From positions 497,001 to 561,000 of the forward strand of contig BDSI01000015.1 of assembly GCA_003117195.1 (NCBI GenBank): a stretch of DNA of 64,000 nt. Reading direction: 5' to 3'. Origin of the DNA: Eudorina sp. 2006-703-Eu-15. Lineage: Eukaryota > Chlorophyta > Chlorophyceae > Chlamydomonadales > Volvocaceae. This document shows, in pieces, positions 41,941-53,600 of the stretch. The stretch's first letter is position 1; every line of letters begins with the position of its first letter. The notes beneath the pieces were generated by a model that worked only from the letters and a program-made list of their open reading frames with translations, searched no databases and had not been told where the DNA came from. The translations under genes were made by a program, and so were the position numbers.

Positions 41941-42921
41941 GGCGCCCGGGGCCGCGGCGCGAGCACGCCCAAGTTTGAGATCCTGGGATCTAGGCGGCTC
42001 CGCGTTATCGATGACTCGATGATCGCATGGCCAGGCCTCGTCCCTGCCCTTTCGGCATTGTACGCCATTCTGTGTACGGCAGATGGTCTGGCGGTACGGC
42101 GCTCTGGCGCGGCAACCCTCGCGCTCACATACGACATGCCCCACGACCCGCATCGGGACAGCATCATGCGCTTCCACCTGATCATGGGCGGCACCAGCGC
42201 GCCACTGTACGGCGCCGTGGGCGACTGGGTACGGCGGCGTTTGGACGAGTATGTGCAAAGCAGGCGCGAGCAGAAGCGGTTGCGCGAGGCGGCGGAGGCG
42301 GCCGCGCAGGAGGTTGCGGAGGCCCTTGCTGCGCGCAGGGCCGCCGCCGCAGCCGCGGGGCCAGGCGAAGACAACACCTCGGCGGCGTGTTCGCCGCCGT
42401 CATTCTTGCTCATCGACGACTCGTCGTCGTCGTCGTCGTCGGCGGCGGCAGCGGCGGCGGCGGAACCTGTCACGGCGCTGACATCAGTGGCCATAGTGAC
42501 CATCGAGCGACCGCCGGCTATGGAGGAGGAGGTGGACGAGATCGCGGCGGCGGCAGCAGCCGCCGACGCCGCCAGCGCGCTCGTTGTCGCCGCCCCTGCC
42601 CCGGCGGCGGCGGCGGCGGCAGCTCCGGTCCTGCTCAGCAGCCTGTCCAGCGGCGAATGGGACCCGGTGATGAGCTCCGCGGGGGCCGTGGATGGGGAGG
42701 GCTTGGGGGGCCTGCCGGCGGCTGTGGCGGCAGCGGCGGCGACCAAAGAGTACTACGAGGAGAAGTTAGCGGTGGCGAAGCGACGGCTTGCGGAGTCGCG
42801 GCAGCGCGCGGCGCGGCTGCGGCAGCGCGCGCGGGCGCGGACGATGGAGGCCGGCCCGTGGAAAGACGGCCTGGATGCGGCCCGACCGGATCGTCGACGC
42901 CGATGTGGAGGGAATGTATGA
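40185..42921 (+). CDS. Hypothetical protein, possible degenerate PD-(D/E)XK-like core
   Basis: I do not recognise the family. Three exons give a phase-consistent 728-residue product: 40185-40701, 41164-41689, 41778-42921 (stop TGA). The start is uncertain: ATGs at 40149, 40185 and 40383 share the frame. The N-terminal part contains YRQYMATPSRYCRYGDIEL and a hydrophobic helix LGGSLTPFILYDLLKIFAAL. The middle has FLLLRTAYNDRDSAFADP, then LLLVEMHGSG, a helix AAKYRLWSRMVEAALHAKG and VPVRVLTDMKHWRFYCL. This order (acidic residue, hydrophobic strand ending in E-x-x, helix, then strand plus tDxxxWrFY) resembles PD-(D/E)XK nuclease-like proteins, but the expected Lys would be His, so activity is doubtful; this is inference. 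A glycine run (41888-41943) and several Ala runs follow, and a basic coiled-coil-like C-terminus (KEYYEEKLAVAKRRLAESRQ). Intron 2 (88 nt) is extremely GC-rich. Possible poly(A) signals lie at 43076 and 43201. Confidence 0.6.
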
Positions 42922-43075
42922 CAATGTGTGCACTAGCTTTCAACCGCAAAGCGGACAGGACCAGGCACAGGGAACAGGACCGGTTGTGGGTCCACGACAG
43001 CGAGGTGGGGGCCCCAGCGGGCGGTGCGGCCTCTCATGGCTGTTTGCATACCCGTGGCGTCGGTGCCGAGGTGCT

Positions 43076-43080
43076 TGTAA
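43076..43080 (+). terminator. Candidate poly(A) signal TGTAA for the 40185-42921 gene
   Basis: TGTAA is the usual poly(A) signal of Chlamydomonadalean algae (established knowledge). This copy lies 155 nt after the stop codon; a second copy is at 43201-43205. Position alone supports the call. Confidence 0.4.
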
Positions 43081-43801
43081 TATACAGCGACAGTTGCTGG
43101 TTGTTGTTTGAAGTGCGGACAGTTGTTGGTTACTAGGTTTGAAAGTGCGGGCAGGATTTGGTTGCGCGCAATTCTTGGTGCTTGTGATTACCTGATTGAC
43201 TGTAAACCTGCTGTATGCCGCTAGTAGTACGGCGTGTTACGTTAGCAAGGAAATGTTCCCGTGTTGTTTGTTGGACGTACGATGACGTAGGCATCTATGT
43301 ACGGCCATCTGGTACGGCAAGGTGTTGGCCGCCGAGCGATTTTGGGAGGCCCCGCACCTGGGCGTGTTCTCCCATTTTGTTGCCGTGGTAGCGATCAGCT
43401 TCGGTTGACGACGTTCGTACACGCTGTACTGCAACGTACTGCACTGCGCTAGTGTGAGCTCCTGACTTGTTATGGCAGTCCACTTGTTTTGGTCCTTGGT
43501 TGTTCTCTTGTCCGTCTCGCGCCTGGGTGCACATTCTTTTCGTGATTCGTTTGACGGTGCTTCGCTCTCGGCGTTCTACAGGTCTTTGCCGCATAGCAGC
43601 ACAGAGAAACACAGCGTGTCTCAAGAGTCAGTTCGTTTGCCGTACTTGCCTTGCCCGTGTGTCGTACATGCCGTACACGGCACATTCATGGGTGATGCCC
43701 CTTTGTTTCGGGTGCCTTAGCCTGAAGCCGACCTTGAGCACTGCCCTTCGCCTTGGGTCGTCGGGAGCCATGGAGATTCGGTTTCTGGATTTGATGTTGT
43801 T

Positions 43802-43870
43802 TGAATGAATGACTGGACGTTACAGCGGACCCCAAAGGAATCGACGGTGTATACAAGGGCAAGCCCCAGC
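43802..43870 (+). repeat. Dispersed repeat family C copy
   Basis: TGAATGAATGACTGGACGTT then ACAGCGGACCCCAAAGGAAT and GGTGTATACAAGGGCAAGCC; the same three blocks as the 44930 copy. Confidence 0.85.
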
Positions 43871-43989
43871 AGTTATTTGTTAGTTGATCCTGTAGAGAGA
43901 AAGAGAGAAGTGGCGTGCGCTTGCATACGGTCTCGGCGACCTCCCGCCGCAGAGGAGTGGGCGAGCGCGCGTCGTTTAGTGCAGACGGA

Positions 43990-44014
43990 GGGTTTAGGGT
44001 TTAGGGTTAAACCC
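43990..44014. repeat. Interstitial telomere-like sequence
   Basis: GGGTTTAGGGTTTAGGG followed by TTAAACCC: two plant-type TTTAGGG units running into an inverted half unit. Confidence 0.8.
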
Positions 44015-44822
44015 GTTTAGCACAGACGGAGTGAAGGTGTGACAGACACCGCAACGTGGTGTACTCATGTATGATTGTGTGGACAACGACTTGAAATGCA
44101 GTATGAATGTCTTGGTCGGTCGCCAGGGTTGGTGCTGGGGGGGCCAGCTTCGATGTGGGCAGGGGCCTGCGATGCAGGCAGGGGGCTGCTCGCCGGTGTT
44201 GTGTCTTCCTTGCGCGATGCGGGGGGCCCGCATCAGAAGCCGGGCCGCCGAAGAGGCGGCTGTGGCGATGCGTAATTGGGAGCGGCGTGCGATGCATGGT
44301 GGCCAGCGAGGTGGTGGCCAGCGAGGGCTTCCTCTTTCCTGAGGTGAATGAACCTCTCCGAAGATGATCGAGCTCAGTGCGACGAAGGAAGACGTCCTTG
44401 TCATGACCCTCCCGGAGTCGTGCCGTATGGGGTGGTGAGCGCAGCTTGGCCCTGGCTCGGCGCCTCGCCGCGCGGTGCGGACGCGCGGGTCACCTCCGAT
44501 TCACACTCCGATTGAAAGACGGCGGCGAAAAGCGGCTTTCTGGCGGTTAATACTTGGTGATGGGGCTGCGGCTTGTCATGGGTCACCGATGTCCCGCTGT
44601 AACCTGCCGTCCAAATGCGGTGTGGTGTGATTCGGGTTCCCTCTGGTTCAAACAGTTGGGTTTGCTGCGCCTGCAGGTGGCGTGGTCCTAGTTGACCTTG
44701 TCTTGCGTCTCTTCTCACGGCGGGTGGGATACATGGAAGATTCCGCGCCTGTGAGCGTTCTTTGTTTGTCCGATTCCTTGCTTGTAACGGTTGTGCGGTG
44801 TAAAGCTGGTCTTCATTTGGAC

Positions 44823-44909
44823 GTGGACGAGCAGTGGACGAGCAGTGGACGAACAGTGGACGAGCAGTGGACGAACAGTGGACGAGCAGTGGACGAGCAG
44901 TGGACGAGC
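44823..44909. repeat. 11-bp minisatellite GTGGACGAGCA
   Basis: About eight tandem units, alternating GAGCA and GAACA endings, in intergenic DNA. Confidence 0.9.
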
Positions 44910-44929
44910 GAGGGCCTGTGCCTCTCATG

Positions 44930-45007
44930 AATGAATGAATGAGTGGATGAATGAATGAACGTTACAGCGGACCCCAAAGGGATCAACGGTGTATACCAGG
45001 GCAAGCC
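44930..45007 (+). repeat. Dispersed repeat family C, best copy
   Basis: TGAATGAATGAACGTTACAG then CGGACCCCAAAGGGATCAAC and GGTGTATACCAGGGCAAGCC. Other copies: 43802-43870, 38108-38178, 37014-37056, 23640-23671 (diverged), with reverse-oriented ends GGGTCCGCTGTAAC at 33017-33030 and 34842-34855. Confidence 0.85.
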
Positions 45008-46461
45008 TCTCATGCTCGCTGAGGGCCACTTGCTGTACTGAGTCGCTGAGGGCCACTTGCTGTACTGGGTGGTCAAGTAGGGTAAGCCCGGGCCGCGCGT
45101 TTGACCATCGGCACTTTGCTTGTCCGTATGCGGCTGCCCAGGCCCTCACCGTCTCACAACCCCCCAGCCAGCTTGGTCCCCATCGCTCATCCCATCGGGT
45201 TTGTTGCCAGTAACCGTTGCAACGGGCTCCAGGCAAGGTTGGTTAAGTTGGTTGACATGAGCTCTGATTGGGGTTTTTGAGATCATATGGTGGGTGCTGC
45301 ACTGCGGCAGCAAATGCTGCGCGTGCGGTCGGCCGTGGCCGGCTGTGGCTGGAGTTAAGAGGTGACGGAGCCATTTGGTCTCGGCCGTCGGACCCTACGG
45401 TCACTTTGAACCGCCGACCTGGCTTGATGTGACCATCTCACTGGCCTTCTGAGCCCGGAGGGGGAAGAAGTCAGGCAGCGTGGGAGAAAGTCCACTGTGA
45501 AAGGACATGACAGGATAACATAACGGGAGGGGATTAGTGAGAGCAGCTGGGAGCAACGGACTGGCACGGTGGCGTATGAGAGAGGCGCCCTAAAAGTCGT
45601 GGAGAACTTGTGGGTTCTTGGTTTTCGTGTCCATGGCTAGAATTTCATCCCTGCCGCTTGCCTTGTGGCACCGGACGCCCTCCCCGACACAGCGGAGCCC
45701 ATGCCGTTCGCGTTTGCTTGGGTGCTGCGCTGCGCTTCCAGCCCCTTCAGGTTACGTCACCCATGTCGTTGCTTTTCAGCCGCGGCGGCAGCGAAATGCA
45801 TTCCGCCAACCTCCAACATTCTTTCTCCGCCTCCCACCGGTACGCTGGCATCACGCTGGCATGCGCTTGGGCACGCTCGGGCGCGCAGCATCGTCCACGA
45901 CGCATTTTGCACATTGTAAATCATTTTCCAAGAACGACTTTCGTGGACGCGCGATATCCGAAGTCGCTTGTCACCGCCGGCTCAGCTTCCGCGACGCCCT
46001 AAGTACGGGTAGCACCCGGGACTTTGTAAAATGCACTCCCAGGCATTCAAACCAAATTGGTTTAGTCTAGAACGTGAGATAGAGCACCTATATCATGACA
46101 AGGGAGGCACACGGGTGCTGAAAATTTTGAGGTGGTTAGTAAGTTAGTACTAGTACGTCTGTTTTGAAGGGATGGGCTGCTAAGCATTTTATTACCTACG
46201 CACGCAAGTCATAAGCGATCTGCATGAAAATATCTTGTTGCGTACAGTTTAAGAGTCGGACTTATTGCACAGTTTGTGTCCGACGCACGCGCGAATGGCG
46301 TGGGCTCAGCTTGTTCACTTAGGTCAGCAATCCTCAGTTTAGATGACACCATTGAAAACAAAGTTTTCAAGACCGCACGACTGAGCGTAACTGGAGCGCA
46401 TCATTGTGGTGCGAACCGGCCGCGGCCGTGGCGTTACGGAGCAGCACAGAACGTAGAGAAT

Positions 46462-48001
46462 ATGCTCGACTCAAAGGCTGTCAGGTCAGTTCACTGGTTT
46501 CCTGATGCCGAAGGTGTCATTCTAAGCTGTTGCCGAACGGGTCACCGAACCAACGCCGTTTCTCACCTGCTTCACGCAGGTCGCCTGCGGGCCAGAAGCT
46601 TATCCATGACTTGATGCTAGGGGAGGATGACCTCGACGTGCATCCTGGCCTGGATGACGCCGACGAGGCCATGGCAGGAACACCTTCCAAACAGCGCAGC
46701 CAGCTGCGCAGCTCGGGCCCTCTTCGCCCCTCCAACGGCAGCCCCAGGCGGAGCTCCCTCGCGGCGGCAGGAGGCCGCTCCGTTGGGTCCGCCAAGGCAG
46801 CCGCAGGGCCCGATCCGGACGCCGGTCGGCCGGCGGACCGCCCGGCCACGGCCCCCGCGTCCTCCTACGTGTTGCTCCTCCCCCCGCCCCAACTTCCCGC
46901 AGCCCGCGGCCAGACCGAAAAGCCGCCCTCCGCGCCGACCACCACCATCAGCCCCCTCCTGGAGCGCCACATGGTCTCCCGCCACACCAACGCCTACTTG
47001 GGTGTCGTAACTGCCGTACTGCACCAGGTCGCCAGCCCCGCCGCCACGGGGGCACCCAGGGGCACGCAGCGCCGTCCCGGGACCGTGCCGCGTGACGTGT
47101 ATCACCACAGCGCGATCGCACCGCCGAAGCGGCACCATCTCACCAACGGCGCGTCCTCTGCGGACGTGGGCGGATTCGACGGCGCCGGCGGCCGCAGCGC
47201 CAGGACGACGGCGGACGAGCATCCGATGGCGTTGCTGCCAACCAGTAGCTTGCGCGGCGGCACCAGCGGCGGCATGGCAGGGCCGTACGCCTCCCTGGAC
47301 TTCCTGGACGGCGTCGACACCGCTGGCGGCAGCGTCGGGTACGGCAGCGGCCACAACCCCTCCGCCAGCTTCGGTGGCCTGCCCAGCCGGGCCGGCAGCG
47401 GTGAGTACTATGTGCCGTACTTGGACCGGTCGTACGGCAGCCACGCGCCGCTGGCGTGCACCGTCGACGCCGTCGCGCGCCGGGCGGAGGCGCACAAAGC
47501 GCTGACGCGGCAGCGGCTGCTGCAGAAGCATCTAGAGGCCCAGATGGCCGCTCAGCTGGCGGCGGGCGGCGGCCGCCGTGACAGGCAGCAATCGCCGCCC
47601 GAGGGCGCGCCTGGCTCACCCAAGCTGCCGCAGCAACAGCAACAGGGTAAACTGGGCCCGGTGGGGCAGGTGACATTGTTCCAGCCGAGCAGCGGTGAGC
47701 CCTATCAGCTTCGGCTGGAGGGCGGTGTGCAGCCGGTGTCCCTGGGGTTGGCTTGGGATACGTCGCCAGGGGTCGTGGCGGCGGCGGCGGCGGCCGCCGC
47801 CACCGCCGCCGCCGCGATCGCGGCGCGAGCTGAGGGCCTGTCCGCCGCATTGTCACCCCTGCTGTCGCGCGATGCGCCCGCCTCCCCCCGCCTGAAAGAC
47901 ATGACGCTCTCGACGACGGTCAGTCGCGTCGGCACGACGAGCAGCTCCCCGCAGAGCGCGACCCCGCGGCGCCGCGGCGGCGGCACCCTGCCGGACTGGG
48001 C

Positions 48002-48033
<32 letters not shown>

Positions 48034-51000
48034 GGGGGCGGGTGTCGCCGGCTGGCGCGCCGAGCACGCCGCGGCGGGTGCGGCTGCAGCGCCCGCCGCA
48101 GACGGCGGCGGAGGCCGCCGCGATTGCGGCGGAGGTGGATGCGGCGGCGCGGGCGCATCTGCCGCCGGCGGTACGGCGCGGGTACAGCGGGCAGCTGGCG
48201 GCGCAGACCGTGAAGGACTGGGAGACAATTGCGGAACCCAATCGCCGGATGATGCAAGAGATCGACAACGCGACGAGTTTGGTGCGGGGGAACACATCGC
48301 GGAAGTCTTCGGCGCATCACAGCGCCGGCGGCGGCGTAGCCGCATCCAGGAACGGCCGCCAGCTGTCATCGTCGTCGATCAAGCGGCGCGGCCCCGAGGG
48401 GCCGGCGGCGGCGGCGGCCAGCGCCGGCGGCGGCGGCGGTGGCGGGGAGGCGGACGAGGGCGAGGGGACGGGCGGTGGTGGCGGTGCGGACGGTACGGCA
48501 CCGCTCGGCAAGCACACGTCAGCGCGCGCGCGTCGACGCTACATCCGCTACAGCCTGGACGTGTTTCCGGAGCTGGGGTTGCCGGCTCGGGGAAACTCCG
48601 GCCGCGCTGGCGGCGCGACGGACGGGCCGTTCGGGGCGGCGGCGGCGGCGGCGGCGGCCGCCGCTGGCGGCAGCTGGGCGGGTTGGGCCGGCGGCGCGGG
48701 GGCGGCCGCGGCGGCGGCTGGGGCTGCTGCCCGCGAACTGGGTCCGGATTCGGAGCCGTCAATGGGGCAGATGGACGAGTACACGTTGACGGAAGGGTAC
48801 GGCGAGAGCGATGCGTACGGCGCGCAGTACGGTGCCGCCAAGGGGCCACGCTACCTGCTGGCGGCGGCCGCGCGGGTGCCGGTGCCTGTGCAGCTGCACC
48901 CGCTGCCGACGCCGTCGGCGGCCGTCGCGGCAGTGGTCGCCAGCGGCAGCGTGGCCGGCGCCGCCGCCTCGTTGCTGCCGCAGTGGATCGATCCCCTCGT
49001 GGCGGCCTCCTCCGGCCCGGCCGTCGTCGGCTGCGGCGCCGCCAACGACGGTGACCAACAACAGCTGCTACAGCCGCCGTCGCCGTTGGGGCTGCAGCCG
49101 TCGTTCTCTGCCGGCTCGGCGGGGGCGCTACAGGGCACGGCAAGCTCGTCCCACAGCAGCCTGCACGGCAGCCGGGGATCGTCCCGTGGGACACCAAACA
49201 CGTTGGCGGGGCTCGCGGCGCGCGGCGTCAGCATCCCGGGCGTGCCGTCGGGGCCGCCGCTGGGGTCGTCGTGGGCGTCGCTGGACGAGCAACAGTCCGC
49301 GGGCTCCTGGTCCGCCGCCGGCGGTACGGCAGGCGGCAGCCGGAGTCCGTCGCTCAGCCGCCGCCAGGCCCACTACCACAGCACCCAGCGGATCAGCCCG
49401 CCGTCGGGCGGCGCCGGCAGCTTGTACGACGAAGCCTCGATGTACCGAGAGACTTCGCAGGGCTCCGGCGGCGGCGGCCGCGGCGGCCTTCGTGACGGCG
49501 TCGCGTCGCCGACGGGCGTTGACTCGCCCATCCACATGTCTGGCAGCCGCAGCCGCATCGGCGCCGACAGCCCGTCGCTGGCGACGCTCCCTATGTCCCG
49601 CATATCCTCCCCGCCGACGCCGGGCTCACCGACTCGGGAGCCGTCACTGCTACCGATGCCGTACCCCGGCGGCGGAGGCGGCGAGGGCATAGACTCGCCG
49701 ACGCTGTTCCCCGGGGTCACGTCCGGCTCGGCGGCGGCAGCGGCCGCCGCCGCCGCCGCAGCAGCTGGCCCGCGCGGGCTTCAGACCCGCGGGTCATTCC
49801 GGGCCGTGGGTTTGGGCGACACAGCGCAGGGCGGCCAGGATCTGGATCCGTCTGCCGGCCGTGGCGCCATTTCCGTACCGCCGGCGTCCGCCAGTGCGCC
49901 CGATAGCCGTCTTTCCACGCCGGGGAGCTACCTGCAGGCGGCGCCGGAGGGAGAGGAGGAGGAAGACGAGGACGGGGCGGCGGCGGCGGCGGCAGGGGCC
50001 GAGAAGGAGGCGGCGGAGGCGGCCGGGTACGACGACGAGTATGAGGAGGCTGTATCGGCGGCGACGGTGGCGCGCGGCGGGGCCGTACCTTCGCCGTATG
50101 GGCACAGGGCCGGGGCGCGAGTGCCGCCGACGGTCCAGGAGGCAAGGGAGGAAGAGGACGAGGAGGAGGAAGACACCGCGGGTGGGGAGCTGGAGGGCTG
50201 GTCTCGGGGCAAGCCTTCGCCGACAGCATCCGCCTCCGGGATGGTATCCGGGGGGTATGGGGACATGGACAGCGAGGGCACGTCCCGAGTGCCCAGCCGC
50301 CAGCAAGCGGGGTCTCTTGGCTCGCCGCCGCCGGCGACCGCGGCGGCGGCGGGCGCGCCGTACCGACGGCCATCGTCCGCCACTGGCAGCGACGTCGTCC
50401 TCAGCCCGTCGCACGGCACGACGCGCAGCGGCGCCCGTACACCTTCCGTCGCGGCGGCGTCGACGGCGCCGTCAGTGTCCGGCGAGGCGTCGGCGTCGAC
50501 GGCATTGGCGGCGGCGGCGGCGGCGCTGGGCCCCGATCGGAGTCAGTCGCGCGCCAGCAGCATCCGCCGCGGCGACGCCGGCAGCCCGACGGCGGCGGCG
50601 GACTCCGCCGCCGCCGCCGCCGCCGCCGCGGTCAGCGACACCGAGGGCGCTGGCGACGCCGCCTCTTCCAGTGAGGACGGCGGCCGCGACACAACGCCGA
50701 CTCGGTTGGCGGCGTCGACCCCGCAGGGGCCGGTGCTGACCCATGGGACGGGTTACCGCGTGGTGACGTCAGTGGCGGCGGCGCTGGTTTCGGAGGATCC
50801 CCGGGAGGCCGCCCGGCTGGCGGCCCAACGCGACCTGGAGGCCCAGCTGGAACGCAGCTCGGAGCACACCGCCAAACTCAAGGTGGGTGAGGTGCAAGAG
50901 GGAAATCCTCCTCGGCGGATCCGGATCCACAAAAGGTTTAACTGGGCAATTTAAACATACGATGAATGCGGACAGAGTCCTGGTATGATGTTTTTGAAAT

Positions 51001-51898
51001 GATAGAACCTGCGTTGAGATCTGCATGGAAGCTGTACGTACGGGGTTCGTAGGGGCCTTTGAGCGGGCGGCGGGGTTGCGCCGCCTGGGGAGGGGCCGGG
51101 GGAGGGCCCTTCACCTGCCACGCCCGCTCACGCGCCTTGCGCCCCGTCCGCCCCGCAGGCCGGCACCCGCGCCTCCAAGGCGCTCCAACGCGCGGGCACG
51201 CAGCACTCCCTGCCGCCCTCCTCGCTGCCGCCCCTCACCGCGCCAGGAGGGGCCCCCGCCGGGGGCCCCACGGGCTACAGCATCGTGCAGCCGCGGTCGT
51301 CGCGCATCGGGCTGCCCCCCGCCGAGGAGGCCCACGCGGGCGGGCTGTCGGTGCTGGCGGCGCCCGTGCCGGCGCCGGCGGAGATGGAGGCGCTCAGCAG
51401 TGCCGCGCGGGCGCTGCTGGTGGCACCACCGGCGGCGGTGAGGGCGGCTGGGGCTGGGGTCCTGCGGGGGACTGTGGGAGGGCTGTGTCGGCGGGATGAG
51501 GGCTGCGGGTGGGCTGTGGGGGAGGGAGGAGGGCTGTGGCTGACTGCCGGGCGTGTAGAGGCAGGGAATGGTTTGCCTAGAGTGAGTGGGTGGGTACGTG
51601 AGGGAGGGTTCCTGCCCCTGCCACCGACGCCCTGTGTCCTCGCGGCCCCGTCCCCCTCTCCTCGTGCCCCCAGGTCAGCCGGCTGGCGACGCACCTGTCC
51701 CAGACGCCCGGCTCCGCTGGCGCGGCCCCGGCCGGCGCGGCGGCGGCGGCGGCGGCGGCGCTGCGGCGGCTGCCGACGCAGTCCCAGACCGGGGACAGGG
51801 CGGCCAACTCGCCGCTCGGCCCAGGGGCGTACATGCACGTGCAGACTGCCATCGAGCCGGGCCGTACGGTGCAGATGCAGGATGTGTGGGCCATATGA
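46462..51898 (+). CDS. Large low-complexity hypothetical protein
   Basis: I do not recognise this protein. Four exons, 46462-46484, 46580-50882, 51159-51437 and 51674-51898, give 1,609 residues with all junctions in phase. The tiny first exon (MLDSKAV) is supported by a GTCAGT donor and a matching phase, but the true start could be further upstream. The 4.3 kb second exon is one uninterrupted frame. The product is dominated by Ala, Ser, Gly and Pro with poly-Ala and poly-Gly runs, acidic patches around residues ~1150-1230, and Ser-Pro sites, suggesting intrinsic disorder and phosphorylation. Better conserved-looking islands are LIHDLMLGEDDLDVHPGLDD near the N-terminus, QTVKDWETIAEPNRRMMQEI (~560-580), YIRYSLDVFPELGLP (~675) and the C-terminal GAYMHVQTAIEPGRTVQMQD. 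No membrane segment or signal peptide is apparent. Overlapping frames on both strands are shadows of its GC-rich codons. Function unknown. Confidence 0.7.
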
Positions 51899-53600
51899 GC
51901 GCGCGTGGGCAAGGGGAAGGGCGAGCGTGTGTGCGTGTGCGTGCTCGTGTGTGTGTTGCCCCACCCAAACCAATCACCATAATGTGTGCATGACATGCGC
52001 ACACGTGTGTGCATGACTTTAACGTGCAAAACTGCCCCACCGGCTCTGCACCTCCGACCCATGTTCGTACCCTTCATCCGTACTGTCGTCAGTGTAACCT
52101 GATGCGCGACGGACTGACCGTTGACAGACGTGTCACGCGGCCAGAACGCTCGCACCCCGCTCGCACACCGTGTAACTGACCTTAACTACCCCAACTACCT
52201 TAACTGCCTGCATCCTATTTGATTACTTCGCATACCTTTTCGCGGTACCTCGTGGCTGCTCTGTTGCTGCGGCGGACGTGCGTTAGGAGCCATCCGGCAC
52301 AGGGGCGCCACCAATTCGGTGGTACGTAGCTGGAGAGGACGAAGGAGGGAAGTTCGTGAGGGTCTAGAGGATGGGCGTTGGGGTCTAGGGTTGCGGCACG
52401 TGCGATGTCGAGAAGGAGGTGGGCCCGTGTGTGGGGGTGGTGGGGGTGGACAGGATATTGAGGACTTGAGATCGAGAGGGTGGTTTCGGAGAACGCACGA
52501 CAGGAGGCGCCGAAAGCGACGCCGCAAGAGGTCTGTCTGGGCCGAGTGACCCTCATCGGTACATTTGACGACGAGTTATCTGATCTGATCTGACAACGAG
52601 TCGTAGAGGGGGGGTCTGCAAGTCCTCACGGCGCTGCACGGGGGGTTGTACGGATTGTACGGATTGTGTATACCGGGCAGCATCATCTGCGATACGGATC
52701 TACGCTGTGAGCTGGGCGCTGCGGGGGGCGGGCAGCATATCGGTCCGCGTTGCGAGTGCGCCGCGTGCGCGGGGGTTGGGGTGGGGGAGGGGGGAGGAGT
52801 GGTTGCATGGGGGTACTACCACCGTGCGAGGGTTGCGCAGTGTCTGTTTTGTTTTGTCAGGTAGGTCGTCAGCGTGGGGTCAGACGTCGGGTTCACGAAT
52901 GGGTTCACGAAACCGTGGGAGAGTGAGGGGGTGTTCTTATGTTGCGGAAGAAGGATCTGGAGGAAGAAGGGCGTTGGTGCGTGGGGTCGTTTGTTGGGCC
53001 GTTGGGTTGTAGGACTGGCGGGCTTGGTCCTTGGTGGCGTGCACGACGACGACCGGGCGCACCCGTTCGTTCGTGACTTCCTCTCCCTCTCGCGTGACAC
53101 TCGTGACGTCACGGCAAGGGCAAGGAGGGGCGCGTCAGCTGCGCTTTTTAGTATGCTCTGGTGTGCGCCTTGGTGAATTGCGGGACAGAGTTTCAAAAGG
53201 CGATTCAAGGGTGTTTGATTGAGGTGTGAAAGGTCGTTGAGGTACGGCCTGGGCTTGCGGTGTTACGGTGGGTAATGTATAAGCAAATTATTCATTTCAC
53301 AAAGCCGCAGTATGTGAATCCTATTGAAGCAATGCGGGCCAGTCCTACCTGTACTTGTCACAACCAACGACAACGGTCCGTGTACAGAAGAGCAAGCATA
53401 ATTCCTCTACAAAAACTTCGATGCCGGCTGTTACTTCTTTTCCGTCCTTCAATCTAGGACAACAGTTAATGATTGTGGCAACGCGTGCAAAGTAATGCTG
53501 CTCGTCCCGGTCCGTGGTCCCGGTCGAGGCACTTGTTGCGCAGCTGACCGAGAGGCGCAATTGAACTCGCTAATGGTTTAAGCAACGTCGACCAGCAGCC
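51899..53600. other. Intergenic region before the DUF1399 gene
   Basis: Contains the two TGTAA motifs just downstream of the preceding gene, (GT)-rich stretches at about 51925-52016, and otherwise nothing I can identify. Open frames here are low-complexity and lack splice or domain support. Confidence 0.5.
52093..52097 (+). terminator. Candidate poly(A) signal TGTAA for the 46462-51898 gene
   Basis: Lies 195 nt downstream of the TGA stop; another copy follows at 52171-52175. Assigned by motif and spacing only. Confidence 0.4.

Larger units (their letters stand above)
42922..46461. other. Gene-poor intergenic region with repeats
   Basis: About 3.5 kb with no supported gene. It holds two copies of dispersed repeat family C (43802-43870 and 44930-45007), an 11-bp minisatellite (44823-44909), a short duplicated segment GCCACTTGCTGTACTG at 45026-45041 and 45052-45067, and a telomere-like TTTAGGG doublet (43990-44014). 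One small open frame at 43472-43720 begins like a signal peptide but is otherwise unsupported. Confidence 0.5.

Noticed and set aside
41847..42746. 299-codon Ala/Pro-rich frame on the minus strand
   Set aside because: Shadow of exon 3 of the 40185-42921 gene, through the glycine and alanine runs.
45618..46070. 150-codon frame with basic, cysteine-containing sequence
   Set aside because: Two overlapping frames are equally open, there is no domain, and no splice signals connect it to a neighbour.
46617..47531. 304-codon frame antisense to the large hypothetical gene, and similar frames at 47140-47856, 48379-49197 and 48811-49692
   Set aside because: GC-rich codons keep several frames open at once; these are shadows of the 46580-50882 exon.
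52874..53176. 100-codon frame in the intergenic region
   Set aside because: No homology-like motif, no splice context, and low-complexity flanks.
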